This document shows positions 1 through 7,680 of a stretch of 34,910 bases of DNA, in pieces. Below the pieces are notes generated by a model. That model was given only the letters and a program-made list of their open reading frames with translations. It was not told the origin of the DNA and ran no database searches. The number at the start of each line of letters is the position of its first letter. Position 1 is the first letter of the stretch. The DNA comes from Flavobacteriales bacterium. GTDB taxonomy: Bacteria > Bacteroidota > Bacteroidia > Flavobacteriales_D > Sanyastnellaceae. A program made the translations under genes and the position numbers. The stretch lies in NCBI GenBank assembly GCA_002683345.1, contig NYSX01000061.1, forward strand, positions 1-34,910, read 5' to 3'.

Positions 1-1
1 C

Positions 2-931
2 GCGGTATCCCACGTCATCCTGGACATTCCGGGCTTTGCACTGAAACACACCCTCGTGTTGTTTGTCGTTTCGTTGTTTGGCAACGTCCTGGGCTTGGTC
101 ATTTCTGCCACGTTCCGCACTGCCAAGGTCATCTACATCGTGATTCCCTTGTTGGTCATTCCACAAATCATCTTCGGCGGGGCCATCATTCGATTTGAGC
201 GCTTCAACCAAGCGTTCACACAGGAAGATGCCGTGCCTTGGTTTGGAAACATCATGGCATCACGCTGGGGCTTCGAGGCGCTTGCGGTGGATCTCGCCAG
301 GAACAATCCCTACGACGCATCCTTGGCCATGTGGGAGGATCGCATTTACCAGGCCGCGTGGCGACGGGACTTTTGGCTTGCGGAACTCAAGAGGACAGAC
401 GATGCCGACAAGCTGATGGCCGAATTGAACCGAAGTGCACACGAACTGCGAGTGTGGGAGGGGAGGGAATTCTCTTGGCCTTGGGGAGCCAAAGAGGACA
501 TCGAGTGGCAAGTGATCAAGGATCGCTACAATGCCCACTACAAGGATGCCTTTGCCGCGCGAACCCAGTTGCGTCAATCCATGGCCTCAACCCAAGATCT
601 CGTCATGCTGAAGAACGACAGCCACAACGACGAGCTGTGGGAGTGGGTGCTTCAAGATGACAGAAAGAAACGGGCACTTTGGGTTGACGGACACCTCGTC
701 CAAAAGTCCGGCCCGATCCACCGGCCGAGCATGACCGCTGCCGGGTTGTCTTCCACCATGTACGCGCCCTACAAGTCTGTGGCCGGCGGCGTCATGCAGA
801 CCCTAGGGTACAACGTAATGGTCCTTTTGGCCATGAGCACGTTGGTGTGGCTGTTGCTCTTGGCACAGCCTTGGATCGCCCGCAAGCCCTGGAATTCAAT
901 CAGTCTTCGGAAGACGTCTCCACAAGCTTGA
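2..931 (+). CDS. ABC-2 type (ABCG-like) transporter permease, C-terminal part; 5' end lies outside the window
   Basis: Frame is open to the left edge (AVSHVILDIPGFALKHTLVLFVVSLFGNVLGLVISATFRTAKVIYIVIPLLVIPQIIFGGAI...). Hydrophobic TM segments, then a long hydrophilic insertion, then a last TM segment (YNVMVLLAMSTLVWLLLLAQPW). Confidence 0.7.
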   Translation, partial: AVSHVILDIPGFALKHTLVLFVVSLFGNVLGLVISATFRTAKVIYIVIPLLVIPQIIFGGAIIRFERFNQAFTQEDAVPWFGNIMASRWGFEALAVDLARNNPYDASLAMWEDRIYQAAWRRDFWLAELKRTDDADKLMAELNRSAHELRVWEGREFSWPWGAKEDIEWQVIKDRYNAHYKDAFAARTQLRQSMASTQDLVMLKNDSHNDELWEWVLQDDRKKRALWVDGHLVQKSGPIHRPSMTAAGLSSTMYAPYKSVAGGVMQTLGYNVMVLLAMSTLVWLLLLAQPWIARKPWNSISLRKTSPQA

Positions 932-1286
932 AAGGCAACTGGATGATGGCGGCGTAGTCCTCGCCGGCTTCTTGCATGTCCTCATCCTCCTCCTCGTAGT
1001 ACCAGTACACCTCTGCAGCGCAACTGCACTGCTCGAGCTTTTTCAGCAAGTCCATGAGGCATTTGGACGAACTCGTGTTGAAGTACTCCAGCTTGACATG
1101 CACCTCGACCTGACCTTCACACGACTTGCAGAAGGACTCCGTCCAGGCGAGAAGAGGCTCGAAGAACTGAATGGAGTTCTCAGGAATGCTTCTCCCGGAG
1201 AGGGTCATGGTCTTGTCCAATGCCAAGAAGCCCACTTCTGGGGTCTTCGCGGTGCGCGCAATGATCAAATCTTCCATGGCATTCAT
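900..1286 (-). CDS. SiaC-family regulatory phosphoprotein (DUF1987-like)
   Basis: 128 aa with LSGRSIPENSIQFFEPLLAW and the EYFNTSSSKCLMDLLKKLE motif typical of SiaC/DUF1987. Adjacent to a SiaB-like kinase with overlapping ORF ends (1283-1286). Confidence 0.8.
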   Translation of the reverse strand: MNAMEDLIIARTAKTPEVGFLALDKTMTLSGRSIPENSIQFFEPLLAWTESFCKSCEGQVEVHVKLEYFNTSSSKCLMDLLKKLEQCSCAAEVYWYYEEEDEDMQEAGEDYAAIIQLPFKLVETSSED

Positions 1287-1849
1287 GTGGTTAGAGGCAC
1301 TTCAACGGTCAAGACAAACCACTGAAGTTCGTTGCTGCAAGGTATAAATTCTGTGTAAACCCTGTCTTCTGAGCATGCACGGAGGTCCAAAAGACCGAGA
1401 CCGGCGCCGCCCTTGTCGGTCCTGGAGCCATGTGCCAGTTTTTTCAGACGCTGTTCCCTGAGCTCTTTCAAGGGCAAGCGATTGGCTTCTTCCAAGGCCA
1501 CGTTCAAATCATCTCTTTGCAAATCGTCCACGGCATTGACACTCGAAAACTGCATGCTGCCATCGCCGTGAATGGCGAATGAGAAACTCCCTCGTCGTCC
1601 GTGTTTGGACAGGTTTTGAATCACTTCAACGGCGCATCGAAACGCCCGCTTTTTGGTGGGTTTGGCCACCTCTGCATCGTCCAAAGCATGCTCCACCCAA
1701 CGCAAGATCGTATCCATCACTTGGCCTTCGAAGGTGCCCTCAAAACAGCACCCCACCTCGACATTCTCGAGGGCGAGGCGACAGGGAGGGTGGAGGAGCT
1801 GATTGTGCAAGGGCATGGTCTTTGTCAAAGAACGCAGGATATGCCGCAC
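1283..1849 (-). CDS. SiaB-family protein kinase (GHKL/HATPase-like; DUF6272-like)
   Basis: 188 aa; N-box-like RAFRCAVEVIQNLSKHGRRGSFSF and G-box-like DKGGAGLGLLDLRAC. Start could also be the internal ATG at 1816. Confidence 0.75.
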   Translation of the reverse strand: MRHILRSLTKTMPLHNQLLHPPCRLALENVEVGCCFEGTFEGQVMDTILRWVEHALDDAEVAKPTKKRAFRCAVEVIQNLSKHGRRGSFSFAIHGDGSMQFSSVNAVDDLQRDDLNVALEEANRLPLKELREQRLKKLAHGSRTDKGGAGLGLLDLRACSEDRVYTEFIPCSNELQWFVLTVEVPLTT

Positions 1850-1873
1850 TTTTGCGACGCGAAGTCAGAGGAA

Positions 1874-2647
1874 ATGCAAGAAGACGTGTGGAAAACAGAC
1901 CCCGAATGGTTCAGGCCATGGTTCAACACCGAGGCATACCACGTGCTGTACGGCCACCGCAGTGAATCCGAGGCAACCCATGCAGTGTCAACGCTCAGCG
2001 CTCGAGGTGTGTTGGGTCAACCCGCGCGGGTGTTGGATGCGGGATGTGGAGCTGGGCGACACGCCAGGGCTTTGGCCAAGGAGGGGTGGACCGTCGAAGC
2101 CTTTGACTTGAGCGAGGCCAGCATCCATGAAGCGCGCGCGATGGAAACGCCCAACATTGCCTACCACTGTCTTGACTTGCGCGACCTGCTGTCTCAAACC
2201 AAGTGGCATGCCTCCTTCGACCTGGTGACAAACTTCTTCACCAGCTTGGGCTACTTTGACGACGAGGCCGAGCACGAAGCTGTGGTGAATGGCTTCGTCA
2301 ACGCATTGAAGCCAAGGGGCAAATTGCTTGTGGACTTTCTCAACGTCCCCCAAGTGGAAGCCAACCTCATCGCATCAGAAACGGTGTCCAAACAAGGGAC
2401 GATGTTTCACATTCACCGCCGCATCCACGAAGGATGGATTGAGAAAAGCATTCAATTTGAATGGGAGGGAAGCCCTCAGCACCACGTCGAACGTGTGAGG
2501 GCGCTTGACCGTTCGCATTTGACAGCGCTTTTGATGAAGCTTGGGCTTGAGGTGCGCCACATTTGGGGAGACTACGACCTGAATGAATGGACGCCGTCTT
2601 CGCCTAGATGCATGATCTTGGCTGAACTACCTACAACGTCGACATGA
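1874..2647 (+). CDS. class I SAM-dependent methyltransferase
   Basis: Motif I VLDAGCGAGRHARALAKEGWTVEAFDLS; SFDLVTNFFTSLGYF...LKPRGKLLVDFLNV. The listed ORF begins upstream (1601), but that part is antisense to siaB; in-frame ATGs at 1841 or 1874. Confidence 0.85.
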   Translation: MQEDVWKTDPEWFRPWFNTEAYHVLYGHRSESEATHAVSTLSARGVLGQPARVLDAGCGAGRHARALAKEGWTVEAFDLSEASIHEARAMETPNIAYHCLDLRDLLSQTKWHASFDLVTNFFTSLGYFDDEAEHEAVVNGFVNALKPRGKLLVDFLNVPQVEANLIASETVSKQGTMFHIHRRIHEGWIEKSIQFEWEGSPQHHVERVRALDRSHLTALLMKLGLEVRHIWGDYDLNEWTPSSPRCMILAELPTTST

Positions 2648-3423
2648 TTCTGACGGCATTGATCTTCTTGGCCACCGCGTTGCTTGGCGGATGGGCCTTT
2701 GTGCTTCTCGGACAGCGGGGCATGGACAATTTGCCAATCATCCTCTCCTTTGGCGGGTCCTTCATCATTGGCATGTGCTTCTTGCACCTTGTGCCTGAGG
2801 CGTATGACGTGACCCACTTGGCAGGCCTCTTCGTGTTGGTCGGATTCCTGCTTCAAGGACTCCTCGAATTTCTGTCGAAGGGCATCGAACATGGCCATTA
2901 CCACACCCATGAACATGGAAGTCACTGTGACCAGCCCTTCACACTGGGTCGACTTCCATGGGCCGCCTTGATCAGTTTGGGATTGCATGCCGCGCTGGAA
3001 AGCATGCCAGTCATGGACCACGACCACCATCACCACGACGGCCATGTTCATGGGCCGCTGGCACTCGACATGATTGATTGGGGCCTCGTCATGGCCCTTG
3101 TCTTGCACAAGGTACCGGTGGCCATGGTGCTGATGGCCATGATGCAGGAACAACATGTTCCCCGCCGTGTGGCATGGTGGGTCTTGGTGGGGTTTGGGTT
3201 GTCTCCACTTGTGGGCATGTTGGCCTTTGATGGGATTGTTCACGGCCTCACCCAAGAGTGGGTGGCCCTGTTTCCTGCATGTGCACAAGCATTCGTCGTG
3301 GGCATCCTGCTTCACATCGGAACCACCGTGCTGTTTGAAGCTGGAGATGGGCACGCATTCAACCGGGAGAAGCTCGTGGCCACCTGCATCGGCATCGCCA
3401 CGAGTTTGCTTGCCTTCTTGTGA
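2644..3423 (+). CDS. ZIP family metal transporter
   Basis: 259 aa polytopic protein with His-rich loops (HGHYHTHEHGSHCD, MDHDHHHHDGHVHG) and ZIP-like TM motifs (LISLGLHAALESMPV, MALVLHKVPVAMVLMAMM). 4-bp overlap with the methyltransferase gene. Confidence 0.85.
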   Translation: MILTALIFLATALLGGWAFVLLGQRGMDNLPIILSFGGSFIIGMCFLHLVPEAYDVTHLAGLFVLVGFLLQGLLEFLSKGIEHGHYHTHEHGSHCDQPFTLGRLPWAALISLGLHAALESMPVMDHDHHHHDGHVHGPLALDMIDWGLVMALVLHKVPVAMVLMAMMQEQHVPRRVAWWVLVGFGLSPLVGMLAFDGIVHGLTQEWVALFPACAQAFVVGILLHIGTTVLFEAGDGHAFNREKLVATCIGIATSLLAFL

Positions 3424-3611
3424 GTCCTGCAGGCCAAATTTTCGACAAACGAAACTTTTTCATCGACCAAGCCGTATCCGCTTGCGACATGAGACACTAC
3501 CGCATTCACATCAGCACATCCAAAGTCGAGACCATCGAACTTTCTACCTCAACCTACTGCATCAGCTTGATGTCCTACGGGTTGAACTGACAGGCCCTGC
3601 GAGGGGCACAA

Positions 3612-4490
3612 TCAAGCAAACAGATCGGCCGCCAAAGACAAGGCCTGATCCAATGCTTGAGGCTGGACAGGCTGCCAAAGCCCAGATTTCCCAGCCCACT
3701 CCACAATCCATTCGGTCGGCGCATTGCCCACCAAATCATCTTGAGCCATGGGGCAACCACCCACGCCCCGAAGCGCTCCATCCATGCGAAAGCAGCCACC
3801 TCGGTGCGCTGCTTTGATTTTTTCCAGCCCTTCCATCGGATGAATGTGAAGGTGGGCACCGACAATCTCGTGACCCACTTCAGTCACGACCCGCGAAAAC
3901 ACGCGCTCCACAAGTTCAGGATCCGCTGCTCCAATGGTGTCTGCGACCGAAATCACAGAAGGGGAGAGGCGCTTTTGAAGCTCACTTGCCCACATTGCCG
4001 GCATGTCTTCATTCCAATCGTCCCCATAGGGATTGCCGAATCCCATGCTGAGATAAACCACAAGCTCCTTGCCCGACTTCGCACAGAGGTTGGACACAAT
4101 GTCCAAGCGACGCCAGGCTTCATCGAGGCTTGCACGTGTGTTGCGTTCCTGAAAGGTGGGGGAGATGCTCAAAGGGAAGCCGAGGTCTGACACCGATTCA
4201 AATTGCACGGCATCGCGGGCACCCCGTTCATTGGCCACAATCACCAAGGCCCGGGTGTCCGTTTGGTCCCAGATTCCTTCTTCTTCCAGTTGCGCAAGGA
4301 CCTTTCCCGTGTCGGCCATGGCGGGCATCGCTTTGGGCGACACGAAGCTCCCCATGTCCAAGGTGTCAAACCCCACGCGCAACAAGGTCCGGAAGTATGC
4401 GAGTTTGTCCTCGGTGGTGATGGGATGCGGCCATCCTTGAATGGCATCCCTGGGACATTCTACGAGATGCAAGCGGTGATCCGGAGTCAT
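3612..4490 (-). CDS. hydroxymethylglutaryl-CoA lyase-like protein
   Basis: MTPDHRLHLVECPRDAIQGW...GFDTLDMGSFVSPKAMPAMADT...VSVADTIGAADPELV...HLHIHPMEG...GVGGCPMAQDDLVGN. The ORF-track N-terminus (to 4853) is antisense to another gene; start set at the ATG at 4490. Confidence 0.85.
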   Translation of the reverse strand: MTPDHRLHLVECPRDAIQGWPHPITTEDKLAYFRTLLRVGFDTLDMGSFVSPKAMPAMADTGKVLAQLEEEGIWDQTDTRALVIVANERGARDAVQFESVSDLGFPLSISPTFQERNTRASLDEAWRRLDIVSNLCAKSGKELVVYLSMGFGNPYGDDWNEDMPAMWASELQKRLSPSVISVADTIGAADPELVERVFSRVVTEVGHEIVGAHLHIHPMEGLEKIKAAHRGGCFRMDGALRGVGGCPMAQDDLVGNAPTEWIVEWAGKSGLWQPVQPQALDQALSLAADLFA

Positions 4491-4586
4491 GACGACAAAA
4501 TACACGTGAATGTGCCTTCGATTGAAACCTTGGGCGATGCCATTGCGTAGGGGAAAGAGACATTGAACCACCACATCCTTTCCGCT

Positions 4587-4841
4587 ATGAAACTCGATAC
4601 TTTCAATCGGCTGCCCCTCGATCAAAAGACGTCCTACATGTGGGACCACGGCGTTTGCCTCGCGCAGCGCATCATCGAAAACCGATACATCCTCTGCATT
4701 TTTGAGGTCAACGGCTTTTTTGTCGAAGCCATCTACTCCCGCCGCAACAACCGCGTCAATGCCATTCTCCCCATTGCCGACATTCCTGAATGGGAAGGCT
4801 ATGTGGATCAGGTGCTCACCAACCTGTTGAAACTGAACTGA
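4587..4841 (+). CDS. small conserved Bacteroidota-type hypothetical protein (84 aa)
   Basis: MKLDTFNRLPLDQKTSYMWDHGVCLAQRIIENRYILCIFEVNGFFVEAIYSRRNNRVNAILPI... Balanced globular composition; divergent from the HMG-CoA lyase gene. Confidence 0.65.
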   Translation: MKLDTFNRLPLDQKTSYMWDHGVCLAQRIIENRYILCIFEVNGFFVEAIYSRRNNRVNAILPIADIPEWEGYVDQVLTNLLKLN

Positions 4842-6558
4842 GCTCAGCGTCAAGGACGGGGTGGCTCGTCGCGTTGAACGTTTCCCTTTGGATCCACACC
4901 TTCATCGGAGGTGGGATCCATTTTTTTTGCCCAAAGTTTGCCTCAAAGGCGGCATTTGCATGCCAAAAGTCACGCCCACCCTCCACGCCAAGCCGCCTTG
5001 CCGCATGGCGAACCTTGTCATCCTCTGGCGCGCTAGACCAACTTCGCCAACCATATCCATCGGTCACCACCCAAGCTCCAGGATGTCCCCGAAGATGCAA
5101 CCAAGACATTCTTTCGACGTGAACTTGCCGATGGGTCAATGCCGCACCCTGCAGCATGCACGCGAGGCACATCACGCGCCAAAACAACGCCCTTCGTCCT
5201 TTCGAAAGGAGGCCAACCATCCACCTCAAGGCGAAGGGAAGCATGAAAAGGAATCCCACCTCGCCGCCCATCCAATGCGTGGCCACCGTGGAACATGGCA
5301 TGTTGGCCAACCTCACAGCCCACCTTGACGCAGCCGCCATGCATTGGGTGGCTAGCACATCGACACCAGGAAGCTCAAGCAAGGATGCTGCGACCAGAAC
5401 GCCCAACCCCATCATGAACACCCCTGCCATCAGATTCAGAGGGTAAAACCACAGAGGAAACGTGGGGAAGGTGGGGATGGTCAACAGAGACGTGGCCCAT
5501 TGGGCACGCCATGGCACGCGCCAAGCCGCACGGGGCTCATGGGCCAAGGCCAACAGGCTGGCCGTGGCCAGAAAACTCAATTGCGTGCCCAATTGCCTCG
5601 GAAGAGACACATCCGACGCACACGCCAGCACCGCGGCCACCCCAAACGCTTCCCATGTCAGGGACCGCTTGCCGCGCACCAACATGGCCCAAACCAAGGA
5701 CAGCATGACCCAAGAACGGAGTCCAGAAACAGGCGTTCCGCAGGCATGGACAAAGCCCAAGGACACCACCACACTCACGACGCTGCAGCGCTTGGCCCAA
5801 CGGTTTTGGGCACGCAGCAAGACCAAGAACAGCCCCGCCACGAGCCCCACGTGATACCCACTGACCGCCAACAGGTGTGCCAAGCCCAACTTTTGGAAGG
5901 CTTCTTTGGTGTCACGTGAGACAGCTTTTTTGTCCCCGCCAAAAATGCCCAGCAACAACCCGGTTTCATCCTGTTCAAAGCGTTGGGCCAGGTGTTTGCG
6001 CCATCGCCATCCCAAGCGCTCCACCGTCGCCTCGATGGGCGACAATCTCACAGCGTCTCCCCAAGCTACAACGTCCCCCTTGGCTGTCACGTCCGCATGT
6101 CGGAGGTACGCACCAAAATCAAAGGCAGCGGTCCAATCTGACGCTTCGATGCCGCGAAGTTGCACCAAGCCCCAACGCCACCTTCCTCGTGCCTCATGGA
6201 TGTCTGCGTTCAACCAAAGGCGAAGGTGTTTTCCTTGGGCATCGATCCCAGACCACAATCCGCTTTGGGTCGACGCGCCTGACATGGTCAGGTGGCTGGG
6301 GAGAAACACCGGACGAATCAAGGCCCATTCGGCCACAGGACTGCCGATGGGTGCGCGTCGTTCTCTGTGCTGCACTCCGACGCAGAGCTGAGCCAACCCC
6401 CATCCTGACAAGAGCCAAGGCAGCACAGACTTCCATTGGGCATGGGGGAAGACAAGTGCGCTCCCCACGCTTAGGACAGCCGCAGAGACCGCCGCTTTAG
6501 GCACCAATACGGCCACCCACATGCCCAGCCCCAAACCACACGACCAAACCACATGCAA
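4816..6558 (-). CDS. comEC: ComEC/Rec2-family competence protein
   Basis: 580 aa polytopic protein with FGAYLRHADVTAKG...LGIFGGDKKAVSRDTKEAFQKLGLAHLLAVSGYHVGLVAGLF...ACGTPVSGLRSWVM (ComEC core). Overlaps the 84-aa gene tail to tail by 26 bp. Start codon uncertain (TTG at 6558). Confidence 0.85.
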   Translation of the reverse strand: MHVVWSCGLGLGMWVAVLVPKAAVSAAVLSVGSALVFPHAQWKSVLPWLLSGWGLAQLCVGVQHRERRAPIGSPVAEWALIRPVFLPSHLTMSGASTQSGLWSGIDAQGKHLRLWLNADIHEARGRWRWGLVQLRGIEASDWTAAFDFGAYLRHADVTAKGDVVAWGDAVRLSPIEATVERLGWRWRKHLAQRFEQDETGLLLGIFGGDKKAVSRDTKEAFQKLGLAHLLAVSGYHVGLVAGLFLVLLRAQNRWAKRCSVVSVVVSLGFVHACGTPVSGLRSWVMLSLVWAMLVRGKRSLTWEAFGVAAVLACASDVSLPRQLGTQLSFLATASLLALAHEPRAAWRVPWRAQWATSLLTIPTFPTFPLWFYPLNLMAGVFMMGLGVLVAASLLELPGVDVLATQCMAAASRWAVRLANMPCSTVATHWMGGEVGFLFMLPFALRWMVGLLSKGRRALFWRVMCLACMLQGAALTHRQVHVERMSWLHLRGHPGAWVVTDGYGWRSWSSAPEDDKVRHAARRLGVEGGRDFWHANAAFEANFGQKKWIPPPMKVWIQRETFNATSHPVLDAELSSVSTGW

Positions 6559-6630
6559 ACTTGGGACATCAATGCAGACGCATTGCGTAACAGTTTGTGC
6601 GTGACGTGTTGCGCACGAGGAACGGCGAGA

Positions 6631-7680
6631 TCAGTGGACGCCGGGCAACTTCAAGTCGCGAGCACGGGCGTGACCCTGAAGGAAGTATGCGACGATGACG
6701 CTCTTGCGCCACCATCCTTTCATGTTGGGGTTTCGCGTGGGCGAACGACGCAGCTTTCTTCTCTTGCGCAGGGTGGAGGCCAAACGCAGGTAAAACGCCC
6801 CATGGGCTTGACCCACCGCCAAGAATTGACGCCATTGTCCTCCTGCAAGCATTTTCCATGCCGCAATCCCATCCAAGGTCATGCGTCTGAACATGAAGGC
6901 AGGCCAAAATCCGTCGCGGTTTTTCAGCATCACCACGAGGTTGTTTCTGAAGTTCAAGTAGGTCTTGAAAGGGCTGGTCGTCTGCAACGTGCCGCCGCCA
7001 AGATGGCGCACCCTCACCGTGCCCACACACCCCACGCGCTTGCCTTCGTTCTTCAGCCTCCAGCAAAGGTCAATTTCCTCCATGTGGGCAAACAGTGAAC
7101 CGTCGAAGCCCTTGGCGTGCAGCCACGCCTCCTTGCGAATGAAAAAGCATGCTCCGGAAGCCCAGAACACCTCACGGTTTTGGGCCAACCACACGTCCAC
7201 CGGTTCCACGCTTTCAAACAGCCGTCCCAAACAAAAAGGATAGCCATCCTTGTCCATCCATCCTCCTGCTGCACCTGCATGCTCGCACATGCTCGGCCGA
7301 ACATCCTGGACCAGGAGCGGACTCGCCACATCCCAGCCGTGTTCGTCCATCGCCGCCAACACGGGTTCCACCCAAGGACCGTCCATGCGGACATCGGAGT
7401 TCAGCAACACATACACTTCGGCATCGATGTGCTTCAACCCCTCGTTGTAGCCCGCTGCGAACCCGAAGTTTTGATCCAGTTCCACAAGCTGTACCCTTGG
7501 GGAGTGGTTCGCGCGAAGCCACGCCACGCTGTCGTCCGTGCTGCCGTTGTCCACAACCCACACCCGCGTGTCGGCGGGGGTGTGCTTCAACACGCTTGGC
7601 AGGTAGGTCTCGAGGTGATGTTGGCCATTCCAGTTGAGAATGACCACTGCCACGTCTGCAGGTTGAACCGTTCCCATCAT
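6631..7680 (-). CDS. glycosyltransferase family 2 protein
   Basis: VAVVILNWNGQHHLETYLPSVL...VWVVDNGSTDDSVAWL...NFGFAAGYNEGL...VYVLLNSDVRM: canonical GT2. Confidence 0.9.
   Translation of the reverse strand: MMGTVQPADVAVVILNWNGQHHLETYLPSVLKHTPADTRVWVVDNGSTDDSVAWLRANHSPRVQLVELDQNFGFAAGYNEGLKHIDAEVYVLLNSDVRMDGPWVEPVLAAMDEHGWDVASPLLVQDVRPSMCEHAGAAGGWMDKDGYPFCLGRLFESVEPVDVWLAQNREVFWASGACFFIRKEAWLHAKGFDGSLFAHMEEIDLCWRLKNEGKRVGCVGTVRVRHLGGGTLQTTSPFKTYLNFRNNLVVMLKNRDGFWPAFMFRRMTLDGIAAWKMLAGGQWRQFLAVGQAHGAFYLRLASTLRKRRKLRRSPTRNPNMKGWWRKSVIVAYFLQGHARARDLKLPGVH

Noticed and set aside
1601-1873. N-terminal extension of the methyltransferase ORF
   Set aside because: Antisense to siaB; methyltransferase-like sequence begins near 1874.
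2572-3354. 260-aa minus-strand ORF opposite the ZIP gene
   Set aside because: His/Gln-rich shadow of the ZIP His-rich loops; no family resemblance.
3436-3460. AT-rich TTTCG-acaaa-CGAAA-CTTTTT hairpin after the ZIP gene as a terminator
   Set aside because: Stem is only 5-6 bp and AT-rich; too weak to list as a supported terminator.
4491-4853. N-terminal extension of the HMG-CoA lyase ORF
   Set aside because: It is antisense to the 84-aa plus-strand gene and lacks lyase similarity; the family start fits MTPDHRLHLVECPRDAIQGW at 4490.
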